A stretch of 64,000 nt of DNA from Microbispora sp. H13382 (GCF_014161445.1 NZ_JABBXA010000008.1:289036-353035); one strand, 5' to 3'; numbered from the stretch's first letter, positions 1 to 11,591 are shown. Translations and numbers: made by a program. The notes: generated from the letters alone by a model not told the origin.

Positions 1-1114
1 CCGCGAGAACGTCCGGGGCGGCATCGCCGTGCGCACCACGGCGGGCGACCCCCAGAGCGTCGACATCGTCTTCATGGACGAGACGGGGGCCGACCTGTCC
101 CAGGCGGCCCAGCGCAAGCTGGAGCGGGTCTTCTCCCGGCAGGAGTACCGCCGGGCCTTTCCCGGCGAGATCGCCGAGCTGACCTTCCCGGCCCGCGCCG
201 TCGACACCTACGCCCGGGAGCTGCTGGCCTGCATCGACATGTCCGGCGTGAAGGACACGGAGATGAAGGTCGTGGTCGACTGCGCGGGCGGCACCTCCTC
301 GCTCGTGCTGCCGAGCCTGCTGGGCCGGGCCGGGGTCGACGTGCTGACCGTGAACAACCGGCTCGACGACGCCTCGCCCACCGAGACGCTGGCCGAGCGC
401 CGCCGCGACCTGCAGCGCCTGGCGGAGCTGGTGGCCTCGGCGCGGGCCGCCTTCGGCGTGCGGTTCGACCCGGTGGGGGAGCGGGTCTCCCTGGTGGACG
501 AGATGGGCCAGCTCATCAGCGAGGAGCGCGCGCTGCTCGTCGTGCTCGACCTGGTCGCGGCCGAGCGCCGGGGCGGGCGGGTGGCCCTGCCGGTCACCAC
601 GACGCGGGTGGCGGAGATGGTGTGCCGCTTCCACGGCGTGCAGGTCGACTGGACGGCGACGAGCCTCGACACGCTGACGCGGGCGGCCCGGCACCCCGAC
701 ACGATCTTCGCCGGCGACGGCAAGGGCGGCTTCATCGTCCCGGAGTTCGCGCCCACCGTGGACGGACTGGCGGTCTTCCTGCGCCTGCTCGGCCTGGTCG
801 CGCGCACCCGGCTGTCGCTCAGCCAGATCGACGCCCGGATCCCGGAGGCCAAGCTGCTCAAGCGGACCGTCCCCACGCCCTGGGCGCACAAGGGCGCGGT
901 GATGCGCTCGGTCGTGGAGGCGGCCGAGGGCCACCGCCTCGACACCACCGACGGCGTCCGCGTCGTGGAGGACGACGGAAGCTGGGCGCTCGTCCTGCCC
1001 GACCCCGCCGAGGCCGTCACCCACCTGTGGGCCGAGGGCCACGACATGGACACCGCCCAGGCTCTCCTGGAACGCTGGGCCCACGTCGTCGAACAAGCAG
1101 CCGGTGCTAGATGA
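1..1114 (+). CDS. Bifunctional mannose-1-phosphate guanylyltransferase/phosphomannomutase-like protein, C-terminal part (5' truncated)
   Basis: The reading frame is open to the left edge, so only the C-terminal ~370 residues are visible; the GTG at 29 is internal. The sequence resembles the phosphomannomutase-like half of the ~830-residue actinobacterial fusion whose N-terminal half (outside the window) is a sugar nucleotidyltransferase. Such enzymes supply GDP-mannose for glycans. The metal-binding loop of the phosphohexomutase superfamily (DGDGDR) is degenerate here, reading DPVGER about 147 residues after base 29. Mutase activity is therefore doubtful while the fold is kept. The sugar-binding-type motif GDGKGGF follows. 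The gene ends 140 bp before the FHA gene. Family assignment is fairly sure; substrate is inferred. Confidence 0.8.
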   Translation, partial: RENVRGGIAVRTTAGDPQSVDIVFMDETGADLSQAAQRKLERVFSRQEYRRAFPGEIAELTFPARAVDTYARELLACIDMSGVKDTEMKVVVDCAGGTSSLVLPSLLGRAGVDVLTVNNRLDDASPTETLAERRRDLQRLAELVASARAAFGVRFDPVGERVSLVDEMGQLISEERALLVVLDLVAAERRGGRVALPVTTTRVAEMVCRFHGVQVDWTATSLDTLTRAARHPDTIFAGDGKGGFIVPEFAPTVDGLAVFLRLLGLVARTRLSLSQIDARIPEAKLLKRTVPTPWAHKGAVMRSVVEAAEGHRLDTTDGVRVVEDDGSWALVLPDPAEAVTHLWAEGHDMDTAQALLERWAHVVEQAAGAR

Positions 1115-1166
1115 CATTGAACCGCCGCTGGCTGTAGCGTTGGTCAGTCCGCGCCCAGCCGCGGTC

Positions 1167-1195
1167 TTGACCTTTGTGCCTGATCAGCGTAAGTT
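1167..1195 (+). promoter_or_regulatory. Candidate vegetative promoter of the FHA gene
   Basis: TTGACC (1167-1172) and TAAGTT (1190-1195) are separated by 17 bp in the 140-bp gap upstream of the FHA gene. This fits a principal-sigma promoter; predicted from sequence only. Confidence 0.4.
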
Positions 1196-1254
1196 GCGGC
1201 ATTCGCAGTTTGAGCTAGTCCTAGAGCAAGTCGTGAGAGAGGCCGAGCCGTTCG

Positions 1255-1758
1255 ATGCCCAGCGTCTACTGCACGCAGTGCGGTCATGCCAACCCCGAGG
1301 ATGCCCGTTTCTGTTCACGATGCGGTTCGCCGCTGAGCGCTCCCGCGCCCGTCGCGGCCGACACGACCTCGACGATCTCGCTCGAGGCGCTCGAGGCGGA
1401 GACGGGCCAGACGCTACTGCCGGACAGGTCGGCGGTCGATCAGCTGCCACCCGGCACGGCTCTTCTGGTGGTCATGCGGGGCCCGAACGCCGGCAGCCGG
1501 TTTCTGCTCGACAGCGACCTCACTACGGCGGGTCGCCACCCGGAAAGCGACATTTTCCTGGACGATGTGACCGTGTCCAGGAGGCACGTGGAGTTCTACC
1601 GGCGCGGTGGCCAGTTCACCGTGCGTGACGTGGGCAGCCTGAACGGCACCTACGTCAACCGGGAGCGCATCGAGGAGTCGCCGCTGCAGGGCGGAGACGA
1701 GGTGCAGATCGGCAAGTTCCGGCTGGTGTTCCTCACGCGTGGTCCCGGAGGGCTGTGA
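1255..1758 (+). CDS. garA: Zinc-ribbon/FHA domain protein, GarA/OdhI-like regulator
   Basis: The protein has 167 residues: an N-terminal zinc ribbon (Cys6, Cys9, Cys20, Cys23), a linker with Asp36-Thr37-Thr38-Ser39, and an FHA domain from about residue 70. The phosphothreonine-binding signatures are G93-R94, S108-R-R-H111 and N120-G-T. In mycobacteria GarA is phosphorylated by Ser/Thr kinases on an ETTS motif, then folds back on its own FHA domain and stops inhibiting 2-oxoglutarate dehydrogenase. DTTS here is the likely equivalent. The order FHA-MerR-DUF151-MerR-gcvP matches Rv1827-Rv1832, supporting the assignment. A GAGAGAGG ribosome binding site precedes the ATG. The zinc ribbon is extra relative to mycobacterial GarA. 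Confidence 0.85.
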   Translation: MPSVYCTQCGHANPEDARFCSRCGSPLSAPAPVAADTTSTISLEALEAETGQTLLPDRSAVDQLPPGTALLVVMRGPNAGSRFLLDSDLTTAGRHPESDIFLDDVTVSRRHVEFYRRGGQFTVRDVGSLNGTYVNRERIEESPLQGGDEVQIGKFRLVFLTRGPGGL

Positions 1759-1777
1759 TCGCTGAGGAGGAGGAGTC

Positions 1778-2434
1778 ATGAGCGCGCAGGCCCTACGGGC
1801 GTTCATGAGTATCGGGGAGGTGCTCGCCCTGCTGCAGGGCGAGTTCCCGGACGTGACCGTCTCCAAGATCCGGTTTCTGGAGGGTGAGGGGCTCATCGAG
1901 CCCCAGCGGAGCCCGTCGGGGTACCGCAAGTTCACCTACAACGACGTCGAGCGCCTGCGGTACATCCTGCGGGCGCAGCGCGACCAGTACCTGCCGCTGC
2001 GGGTCATCAAGGACCAGCTGGACGAGCAGGCGGCCCGTCCGCACGCCCTCTCCGACGGCGCTCCGCCCGTGCGTCTCAGCCGGGAGGAGTTCATCGAGGC
2101 CGCGGGCATCGACGAGGAGACCCTGGCCGAGATGGAGAGCTTCGGCCTGGTCGCTGCCGTGGCGCGCCGGTACGACGGGGAGGCGCTGGAGATCGCGCGC
2201 AGCGTGGGGGCGCTGTCGCGGTTCGGCCTGCGGGCGCGGCACCTGAGAGCGGTCCGCGCGGCGGTGGAGCGGGAGGCCGGCCTCATCGAGCAGGCGGTGG
2301 CCCCGCTGCTGCGGCGCAAGGCGCCCGGGGCGATCGCGGAGGCGGACGAGACCGCACGGGAGATCTCCGGACTTCTCCAGGAAGTGCACAATGCGTTACT
2401 GCGTGGGAGTGTTCGCGGCGTTCTGGGGCGGTGA
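1778..2434 (+). CDS. ftsR: MerR-family regulator, FtsR/Rv1828-like
   Basis: This 218-residue DNA-binding protein has an N-terminal winged helix of the MerR type (residues ~8-80) and a C-terminal helical domain without the cysteines of metal sensors. It resembles Rv1828 of M. tuberculosis and FtsR of Corynebacterium, which activates ftsZ transcription. It lies 19 bp after the FHA gene, probably in the same transcript. A strong GAGGAGGAG ribosome binding site stands just before the ATG. Orthology rests on sequence similarity and conserved gene order; the role in cell division is inferred from Corynebacterium. Confidence 0.8.
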   Translation: MSAQALRAFMSIGEVLALLQGEFPDVTVSKIRFLEGEGLIEPQRSPSGYRKFTYNDVERLRYILRAQRDQYLPLRVIKDQLDEQAARPHALSDGAPPVRLSREEFIEAAGIDEETLAEMESFGLVAAVARRYDGEALEIARSVGALSRFGLRARHLRAVRAAVEREAGLIEQAVAPLLRRKAPGAIAEADETAREISGLLQEVHNALLRGSVRGVLGR

Positions 2435-2510
2435 CCGGCACATCTGCTCCTCCGTGGGTGTTACGTTGAATGCCTGGTGATATGCCGCGACGCTTGAGAC
2501 GGAGCCGCCC

Positions 2511-2981
2511 GTGTTGCAGATGGAGGTCGTGGGGGTTCGCGTTGAGATGCCCACCAACCAGCCGATCGTGCTCCTGAAGGAGACGAGCGGCGATCGGTAC
2601 CTTCCGATCTGGATAGGCATGACCGAGGCGACCGCTATCGCGCTGGCCCAGGCGGAGGAGCCGCCGCCCCGGCCGCTGACCCACGACTTGTTCCGTGACG
2701 TTCTTGAGGCCTTGGGGGTGCGGTTGCGCACCGTCAACATCGTCGCGCTCCGCGATGGAATCTTCTTCGCCGATCTGGTCTTCTCCAACGGCGTGGAGGT
2801 CAGCGCCCGTCCTTCGGACTCGATCGCGCTGGCGTTGCGTACGGGTGCGACGATCTACGCGAGTGAGGACGTGATCCAGGAGGCGGGCGTGAGCATGCCC
2901 GACGACCAGGAAGACGAAGTGGAGAAGTTCCGCGAGTTCCTGGACAAAATCACCCCGGAAGACTTCGGCCGGGCGGGCTGA
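2511..2981 (+). CDS. DUF151 bifunctional nuclease family protein (Rv1829-like)
   Basis: This 156-residue cytoplasmic protein consists of one DUF151 domain. Conserved blocks include RYLPIWIG (about residues 32-39), PRPLTHDL and SARPSDSIALALR. Family members have been reported with DNase and RNase activity in plants and bacteria, but the function in actinobacteria is not settled. The GTG at 2511 gives MLQMEVVGVRVE; an ATG at 2520 is an alternative and would start MEVVGVRVE, as in homologues. It sits between two MerR genes exactly as Rv1829 does in M. tuberculosis. Confidence 0.85.
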   Translation: MLQMEVVGVRVEMPTNQPIVLLKETSGDRYLPIWIGMTEATAIALAQAEEPPPRPLTHDLFRDVLEALGVRLRTVNIVALRDGIFFADLVFSNGVEVSARPSDSIALALRTGATIYASEDVIQEAGVSMPDDQEDEVEKFREFLDKITPEDFGRAG

Positions 2982-3136
2982 CGTGCCGGGCGATTTCGGG
3001 AGATTACGCTTCACGACGCGCCGGACGGGGTCGTTGACTGACGATGGCCCCGGTCCTACGGTGCAAGGGAAACCACGGTTGTAATTCACGAACCCCCAGA
3101 TCAGACCGTGGGATGAGAGAAAGCCGGAGGTCCGCA

Positions 3137-3754
3137 GTGGCGGTCAGCAGCGGCGAGGGTAAGTCGGCCGGCCAGCACGACCCGGTTCGGCAGGCGGCGC
3201 GCGAGCGCGCCGGCGAACAGGGTCTGCTGTTCGACGAGCAGCCGACGGCGCTGCCCCAGGGCATCGGATACCGCGGGCCGACGGCGTGCGCGGCGGCCGG
3301 GATCACGTACCGTCAGCTCGACTACTGGGCCCGGACCGAACTGGTGCTCCCGACGATAAGGGCCGCCCAGGGATCCGGGTCCCAGCGACTGTACAGCTTC
3401 CGCGACATCCTCGTCCTGAAGGTCGTCAAACGTCTTCTCGACACCGGGGTCTCCCTCCAGCAGATACGCACCGCCGTACGGCATCTGCGCGATCGCGGCG
3501 TCAACGACCTGGCCCAGATCACCTTGATGAGCGACGGCGTGAGCGTCTACGAGTGCACGAGCGCGGACGAGGTGATCGACCTCCTGCAGGGCGGTCAGGG
3601 CGTGTTCGGCATCGCGCTCGGGCGGGTCTGGCGAGAGGTCGAGGGGTCGCTGGCCGAGCTTCCGGGTGAGCGCGCGGAGCCCGCCCCGGATGCGGAGGGG
3701 GACCATCCGGCGGACGAGCTGGCCCGCCGGAGAAAGGCCCGCAGGACCGGCTGA
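3137..3754 (+). CDS. MerR-family regulator (Rv1830-like)
   Basis: The 205-residue product has a MerR helix-turn-helix from about residue 45. Conserved stretches include GITYRQLDYWART and SGSQRLYSF, with YECTSADEV and DLLQGGQGVFGI further on. These match the Rv1830 family, regulators reported to affect growth and cell division. The start was placed at GTG 3137 because GGAGG lies about 8 nt upstream and homologues begin shortly before the DNA-binding domain. In-frame starts at 3044 and 3113 lack such a site and would add non-conserved residues. The C-terminus is charged (ARRRKARRTG). Confidence 0.82.
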   Translation: MAVSSGEGKSAGQHDPVRQAARERAGEQGLLFDEQPTALPQGIGYRGPTACAAAGITYRQLDYWARTELVLPTIRAAQGSGSQRLYSFRDILVLKVVKRLLDTGVSLQQIRTAVRHLRDRGVNDLAQITLMSDGVSVYECTSADEVIDLLQGGQGVFGIALGRVWREVEGSLAELPGERAEPAPDAEGDHPADELARRRKARRTG

Positions 3755-3812
3755 GCGCACGCCCCGGCGATCGCCGCAGGCGGCGGGGGCCGGGGTCGTG
3801 GCTCGAACGGCG

Positions 3813-4538
3813 TCAGGCGCGCGCGGCGGGCCCGGCCGCAGGCAGGTCGAACTCGTCGTCGCGCATGCGCAGCAGGGCCACGGAGGCGCCGGCGAAGCCC
3901 ACGGCCGTGACCAGCAGGCCGACACCCGACGCGACGTGACCGGGCATGAACGGGTGGGTGAACCCGCCCGCCGCGAGGAGGATGCCCGTCCAGGCCGGTG
4001 CCGCGCCGCTGCGCCACAGCGCGAGGCCGAGCAGCAGCAGGCCGGCGACGATCCCCAGGATGAACAGCAGGCCCGCCGCCAGTTGCACGGGGTCGTCCTC
4101 CATCGCTTTCTGGATCTCCGCCGTGGTCGCCACGTCGAAGCCCCTCGTCACCGTCAGGTACGCGAGGTCGTCGCCGCCGCGGATCAGGGGGAAGCCGGCC
4201 AGGTCGCCGAGCAGCGCGAGGAGCGCGCCCGCCGTGGTGAGCAGCGGGGCGCCGCGCCTGGCCACCCAGGCCACGGCCAAGGTGGCCGGGATCAGCCCGA
4301 CCAGGAACGGCAGGGCGAACCAGCGGGCCGTGCCCGCGAGCTGCTCGTGGGCGGCGTACGCCGCGACCGTGGCCTCGAACGACTCGCCGCCGTCCACGGG
4401 GCTGAGGATGTAACTGACACCCATGCCGAGCATGGGGAGCGGGGCGACGACGGCGAGCAGCGTCCGCCAGAAGCCGCGTACGTCCCGCAGCGGTGTGCGC
4501 GGGGCGGTGGCGGCGCGGGCACCGGTGTCCGGCTGCAT
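3813..4538 (-). CDS. Polytopic integral membrane protein of unknown function
   Basis: The 241-residue protein has about six hydrophobic segments, for example around residues 25-45, 95-115, 118-140, 168-190 and 195-225. They are separated by short loops, with one larger extracytoplasmic-type loop holding an Asp/Glu-rich segment. No catalytic motif is recognised. It is divergent from the histidine kinase gene that starts at 4704, so the two may share the 165-bp control region. That makes it a possible target of the kinase/regulator pair; this is inference from position only. Confidence 0.6.
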   Translation of the reverse strand: MQPDTGARAATAPRTPLRDVRGFWRTLLAVVAPLPMLGMGVSYILSPVDGGESFEATVAAYAAHEQLAGTARWFALPFLVGLIPATLAVAWVARRGAPLLTTAGALLALLGDLAGFPLIRGGDDLAYLTVTRGFDVATTAEIQKAMEDDPVQLAAGLLFILGIVAGLLLLGLALWRSGAAPAWTGILLAAGGFTHPFMPGHVASGVGLLVTAVGFAGASVALLRMRDDEFDLPAAGPAARA

Positions 4539-4703
4539 GATGGTCCTCCGGAATCTGAGAGTTGTCCGATCGAGTCCGAGGATGAGCGCGGGCGACTCCC
4601 GCCGTCGTGGGGACGGCCTCCCGGTTCCGGTCCCGGCGCCGCCCGCCGACCTGGGAGCACGCTCCTATGGCCGGCGGGAGCGGCGGGGCCCGATGATGAG
4701 CCC

Positions 4704-6674
4704 ATGACAGTCAGGCGCGCCGGCCCGGCCGCGGTGCTCACCCTCACGGCCGTCGTGGTCGCGGCGGCGTGGGTGTCGTGGTTTCTCGGCGGGCTCACGT
4801 TCGCCGACGCGGCCGACGACTCCTATCTGCTGACCAACAGCGCCCAGGCGCTGACCTTCACCGCGTTCGGCGCGCTGGTGCTCGCCTACCGCCCCGGGCA
4901 CCGCGTCGGACTCCTGTTCGTGGCGTACGGCGCCTGCTACACGCTGAGCGTGGCCTGCCTCGGGCTGCTCACCGCGGCGGTGGGGCTGCCGGACGGCTGG
5001 GCGCGGGTGGTCGAGCTGTTCGGCATCACCGTGTGGATCCCGGCACCGGCCGTCTGCCTCCCGCTGATCGTCCAGTTGTTCCCCGACGGCGGGCCGCTGT
5101 CGCGGCGCTGGCGGCCGCTGGCCGTCGCCACCCTCGCCGTCCTGCCGCTCACGCCCGCCCTGACCCTGCCCGCGGCGGCCGGGCTGGCGGGGGGCGGGCC
5201 GGCCATGGGCGGGCCGATGCTGCCCGTCGTGGTGGGCGAGGTCGCCCAACGGCTGACCCCGGTGTTCGTCGCCGCCGACGCGCTGGTGCTGCTGGCCTCC
5301 CTCGTCACGCTCGCCCTGCGCGTCCGCCGGTCGCGCGGGGTGACCAGGCTGCGGCTGATGTGGCTGTTGTGGGCCGTGGGCCTGTTCGCCGCGCTCAACG
5401 CGCAGCGGATCGTGACGACCGACGGACCGGTGCTGTTCCTGCTGACCCTGCCGCTGATCCCGGCCGCGGCCACCGTGGCCATCCTGCGCCACGGCCTGTA
5501 CGACATCGAGCTGATCGTCAACCGGTCGCTGGTGTACGGGGCGCTCACGCTCGGCGTCGTGCTGGCCTATCTGGGCATCGTCGCGGGGCTGTCCGCGCTG
5601 GCGCAGAACCGGCTGTCGGCCACGCCTCTCATCGCGACCGGCGCCGTCGCGCTCGCCTTCGCTCCGGCCCGCTCCGCCGTGCAGTCCGCCGTCGACCGGG
5701 TCATGTACGGGCAGCGGCGCGACCCCGCGGCGGCCGCCGCCCGGGTCGGCCTGCGGCTCGGCACCGGCCTCGACGGGGTGCTGCGGGCGGTGTGCGAGGC
5801 GCTGCGGCTGCCGTACGCCGCGGTCAGCTCCGACGGGCGGCTGGTCGCCACGTACGGCCGGGCGCCGCGGCTGCGGCACACCGTGTCTCTGGAGGTGGCC
5901 GACGGGCCGCCCGCGGACCTGCTCGTCGGGCTGCGGGCGGGGGAGCGCCGGTTGTCCGGCGCCGACCGGCGTGCCCTGGACCTGCTGGCCGCACCCGTCG
6001 GCCTGGCGCTGCAGGCGGTGCGCCTGTCGGAGCGACTGGGCGAGTCCCGCACGCGCATCGTGGCCGCCCGGGAGGAGGAACGCCGGCGGCTGCGCCGCGA
6101 CCTTCACGACGGCCTCGGCACCGTGCTCACGGCGGTGACCCTCAAGGCCGACGCCGCCCACAACCTGCGTGCCACCGACCCGGAACGGAGCGGGCGTCTC
6201 CTGCTCGACCTGCGCGCCGACCTCACCGCCGCGATCGCCGACATCCGCCGCCTCGTCTACGACCTGCGCCCGCCCGCCCTCGACGAGCTCGGACTCGCCG
6301 GCGCGCTGTGCCAGCGGGCCCAGCAGTCCTGGCGCTGCGAGCACGCCGGGTGCGTGGTGACCGTCGACGTCCCGCAGGACATGCCGCCCCTGTCCGCGGC
6401 GGTGGAGGTGGCCGCCTACCGCATCGCCACGGAGGCGGTCACCAACGCGTTGCGTCACGGCCGCGCGACGTCCTGCCGGATCCGGCTGCGCGCCGATCAC
6501 GCCCTGCACGTGGAGGTGAGCGACAACGGCGCGGGCGGGACCGGCCCCTGGCGGCACGGCGTCGGCCTGCGCTCCATGCACGAGCGGGCCGCCGAGCTCG
6601 GCGGTACGCTCACCGCCGGCCCCACCGACCGCGGAGGCCGCGTCCACGCGCGGCTTCCCCTGGAGAAGACGTGA
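4704..6674 (+). CDS. Membrane sensor histidine kinase, NarL/LiaS type (HisKA_3)
   Basis: The 656-residue protein starts with about seven hydrophobic segments (residues ~10-310), followed by a weak GAF-like region. The dimerisation domain carries the motif RDLHDGLG, where His468 is the predicted phosphorylated residue. The ATPase domain has an N-box (EAVTNALRHG) and G-boxes (DNGAGG, HGVGLRSM). It would autophosphorylate and pass phosphate to the response regulator 11 bp downstream. The ATG at 4704 was chosen because the first membrane segment follows directly; the frame is open further upstream but codes no conserved sequence. The ligand is unknown. Confidence 0.88.
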   Translation: MTVRRAGPAAVLTLTAVVVAAAWVSWFLGGLTFADAADDSYLLTNSAQALTFTAFGALVLAYRPGHRVGLLFVAYGACYTLSVACLGLLTAAVGLPDGWARVVELFGITVWIPAPAVCLPLIVQLFPDGGPLSRRWRPLAVATLAVLPLTPALTLPAAAGLAGGGPAMGGPMLPVVVGEVAQRLTPVFVAADALVLLASLVTLALRVRRSRGVTRLRLMWLLWAVGLFAALNAQRIVTTDGPVLFLLTLPLIPAAATVAILRHGLYDIELIVNRSLVYGALTLGVVLAYLGIVAGLSALAQNRLSATPLIATGAVALAFAPARSAVQSAVDRVMYGQRRDPAAAAARVGLRLGTGLDGVLRAVCEALRLPYAAVSSDGRLVATYGRAPRLRHTVSLEVADGPPADLLVGLRAGERRLSGADRRALDLLAAPVGLALQAVRLSERLGESRTRIVAAREEERRRLRRDLHDGLGTVLTAVTLKADAAHNLRATDPERSGRLLLDLRADLTAAIADIRRLVYDLRPPALDELGLAGALCQRAQQSWRCEHAGCVVTVDVPQDMPPLSAAVEVAAYRIATEAVTNALRHGRATSCRIRLRADHALHVEVSDNGAGGTGPWRHGVGLRSMHERAAELGGTLTAGPTDRGGRVHARLPLEKT

Positions 6675-6684
6675 TCGCGAAGAC

Positions 6685-7407
6685 ATGACCGCGCAGAATG
6701 CGACCGCCGGGGAACCGATCAGGATCGTCGTCGTCGACGACCACCCGCTGATGCGGGAGGGCCTGCGCGCGCTGGTCGCGTCGCTGCCCGACATCGTGGT
6801 GGTGGGCGAGGCCGGCGACGGCGACGCCGCCCGCCGCGAGGTGCAGCTCACCCGCCCCGACGTCGTGGTCATGGACCTGCACATGCCGGGCGTCAACGGG
6901 GTGGAGGCCACCCGGGCCGTCGTGCGCGCCGCGCCCGCCACCAGAGTGCTCGTGCTCACGATGTTCGAGGACGACGAATCGGTGTTCGCCGCGATGCGGG
7001 CCGGCGCCCTCGGCTACCTGGTCAAGGGCGCGCAGCAGGAGGAGATCGTCCGGGCGGTCCGTTCGGTCGCGGCCGGTCACGCGGTCTTCGGGCCGAGCGT
7101 GGCGCGCCGGATCGTCGACTTCTTCGCGGGCGCGGCGTCCCTCGCGCCGGGCCCCGGTCCCGTCCCCGAGCCCTTTCCCGAGCTCACCGCGCGCGAACGG
7201 GAGGTCCTGGACCTCATCGCGGCGGGCCGGTCCAACGCGGCGATCGCCCGGCACCTGGTCATCAGCGGCAAGACCGTCAGCAACCACATCACCGCCATCT
7301 TCGCCAAGCTGGCGGTCGCCGACCGGGCCGAGGCGATCGTTCGCGCCCGCCGGGCCGGTCTCGGCGCCGACTTCGCGCAAGGTGCGAGTCGGGGCGATCC
7401 GGGGTAG
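6685..7407 (+). CDS. NarL/FixJ-family response regulator
   Basis: The 240-residue regulator has a receiver domain (acidic pair D18-D19, phospho-acceptor D64 in VMDLHMPG, conserved Lys in YLVKGA) and a C-terminal LuxR-type helix-turn-helix (LTAREREVLDLIAAG). It is the partner of the preceding kinase, with only 10 bp between the genes. The linker of about 30 residues is Pro-rich. Targets are unknown; the divergent membrane protein gene is one candidate. Confidence 0.9.
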   Translation: MTAQNATAGEPIRIVVVDDHPLMREGLRALVASLPDIVVVGEAGDGDAARREVQLTRPDVVVMDLHMPGVNGVEATRAVVRAAPATRVLVLTMFEDDESVFAAMRAGALGYLVKGAQQEEIVRAVRSVAAGHAVFGPSVARRIVDFFAGAASLAPGPGPVPEPFPELTAREREVLDLIAAGRSNAAIARHLVISGKTVSNHITAIFAKLAVADRAEAIVRARRAGLGADFAQGASRGDPG

Positions 7408-7435
7408 CCGGTAGAGTGGAAGACGGCCGACGACC

Positions 7436-7630
7436 TCGTGCGGGAGAGACCTCTGGATGTTCAGGGGCGCCGAAGGAGCAAACCTCCCCGGAATCTCTCA
7501 GGCATCCGTACCGCACGGACGAGGCGACTCTGGAAAGCAGGCCCGCCGGCCAGGCGGCGCCTCACCGAAGGGGAAAGCCGGGCTCGAGGGCCCGGTGAAG
7601 CTCTCAGGTCCGATGACAGAGGGGGAGACC
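7436..7630 (+). promoter_or_regulatory. Tandem glycine riboswitch upstream of gcvP
   Basis: Two glycine aptamers in series are visible. Aptamer 1 has the conserved core GCGCCGAAGGAGCAA (7467-7481) and ATCTCTCAGGCA (7493-7504), ending near the CTCTGGA box at ~7528. Aptamer 2 has CACCGAAGGGGAAAG (7563-7577), GCTCTCAGGTCC (7600-7611) and GACAGAGGGGGAGA (7615-7628). This pairing is typical of gcvT-type riboswitches that turn on glycine cleavage genes when glycine is high. The element ends about 75 nt before the gcvP start, so control of translation or transcription of gcvP is expected. Confidence 0.93.
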
Positions 7631-7705
7631 GCTTCACGACCGGCCGCGCCACACAGGGCGCCGGGCGGTCGCCGCAGGTCTCGACCCGTCCAGGAGGCCC
7701 CTGTC

Positions 7706-10531
<2,826 letters not shown>

Positions 10532-10622
10532 TCAGTTGAGTATGTCGGCCCCGCCCGGCGGCCGGTCTCGTTAAGATCGCGGTGATCGTTCCTCATCACC
10601 TGCGACCATGCGAGGCCCCTGT

Positions 10623-11165
10623 ATGACGGCCATCGATTCCGGGCGGCGGTCCGACCGGCTCGACCACGCGCGCCGGCTCGCCGAGAGCGGCGACCTCGAC
10701 GGCGCGGCCGCGATCTTCGCGGAGCTCGCCGCGGACGAGGCCGCGCCGGACCGCGGCGAGGCCGGCGAGGGCCTGTCCGTCGTGGTCGAGCGCATGGCCG
10801 AGCGGCTGCTGGAGGACGGCGAGCCCGAGCGGGCCGCCGACGTCCTGCTGGAGGCGCTGTCGGTCAGCGTGGTGGCCGACCCGGCGCGCCTGCGGGTGCT
10901 GCTCGGCATGGCCCATCTGGAGATGGCGTGCGCGCAGTTCGCCGGGGCCGTGGAGGACAGCCGCCAAGAGGGGGCCGACGCCGGCACCGGCGCACTCGCG
11001 ATCGAACTACTGGCCCGTACGCTGCCGTTGCGCGGCCGCGACGGCGACGCGGAGACCGTGTGGCGCTACGGCCTCGATCACCCCGACGCGGCGCTCGCCG
11101 AGCAGGTGCGGCTGCGCCTCGGGCGGGACGTACGCCCCGCCATGGAAGGCGTCGTGGAGGCCTGA
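10623..11165 (+). CDS. Small TPR-like protein of unknown function
   Basis: The 180-residue, acidic, Ala/Glu-rich protein is predicted almost fully alpha-helical. It has repeated helix pairs (ARRLAESGDLDGAAAIFAEL, AERLLEDGEPERAADVLLEA) typical of tetratricopeptide repeats, which mediate protein contacts. No signal peptide or membrane segment is present. ATG 10623 was chosen over the ATG at 10608 because GCGAGG precedes it at a usable distance. It lies 91 bp behind gcvP and no functional link is evident. Confidence 0.65.
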   Translation: MTAIDSGRRSDRLDHARRLAESGDLDGAAAIFAELAADEAAPDRGEAGEGLSVVVERMAERLLEDGEPERAADVLLEALSVSVVADPARLRVLLGMAHLEMACAQFAGAVEDSRQEGADAGTGALAIELLARTLPLRGRDGDAETVWRYGLDHPDAALAEQVRLRLGRDVRPAMEGVVEA

Positions 11166-11180
11166 TCCGCCGGGCAGGGC

Positions 11181-11591
11181 TCAGCGCTGATTGCGGCGGC
11201 TGATGGCGTAGGCGAAGTTGACCGCGATGATCCCGCCCCAGGCGAGCAGGAGCCCCGGAAAGTGCCCGGCTCCGGCCGCGATGGCGGTCAGCGGGATGCC
11301 GATGCCGAGTGAGCCGAGGGCCAGGCCCACGGCGCCGTCCTTCTGCTTGGGCTGGTTGCCCGGGGGCTGGTGGTGCAGCTGGGCCGCCACCTCGTTGCGT
11401 ACCCGCGCGGCGATCTCGACGTCGAGCTTGTCGAGGAACGACTCGACCAGCGCGTCCTCGTACTCCGGGCCGAGGTCGCGGCGGGCCGCCATGACGGCGC
11501 GCAGGTCCTCACGGGTCGAGGGCGCCGCAGGCGGCGGGGGGACGGGGCGCCCGGTCGCGGGCGACGGCTGCGATGCGATGTCCGGCACCAT
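11181..11591 (-). CDS. Small membrane protein of unknown function
   Basis: The 136-residue protein has a Pro-rich N-terminus (residues 8-25), an amphipathic helical stretch (~28-75, with EDALVESFLDKLDVEIAARV) and two hydrophobic segments near residues 87-108 and 112-130. The arrangement resembles actinobacterial proteins of the DUF1707/2TM type with a cytoplasmic helical domain, but I cannot assign a named family with certainty. It is convergent with the TPR gene (15 bp apart). The start ATG has only a weak purine-rich site upstream. Confidence 0.6.
   Translation of the reverse strand: MVPDIASQPSPATGRPVPPPPAAPSTREDLRAVMAARRDLGPEYEDALVESFLDKLDVEIAARVRNEVAAQLHHQPPGNQPKQKDGAVGLALGSLGIGIPLTAIAAGAGHFPGLLLAWGGIIAVNFAYAISRRNQR

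Noticed and set aside
3666..4703. Upstream in-frame extension of the histidine kinase
   Set aside because: It lies antisense to the membrane protein gene and lacks conserved residues; the kinase start at 4704 leads directly to the first membrane segment.
4665..6959. 764-codon antisense frame over the histidine kinase
   Set aside because: No start site or conserved domain; the plus-strand kinase and regulator are clear.
7457..7705. N-terminal extension of gcvP
   Set aside because: This stretch is the glycine riboswitch; the protein begins at 7706 after a strong ribosome binding site.
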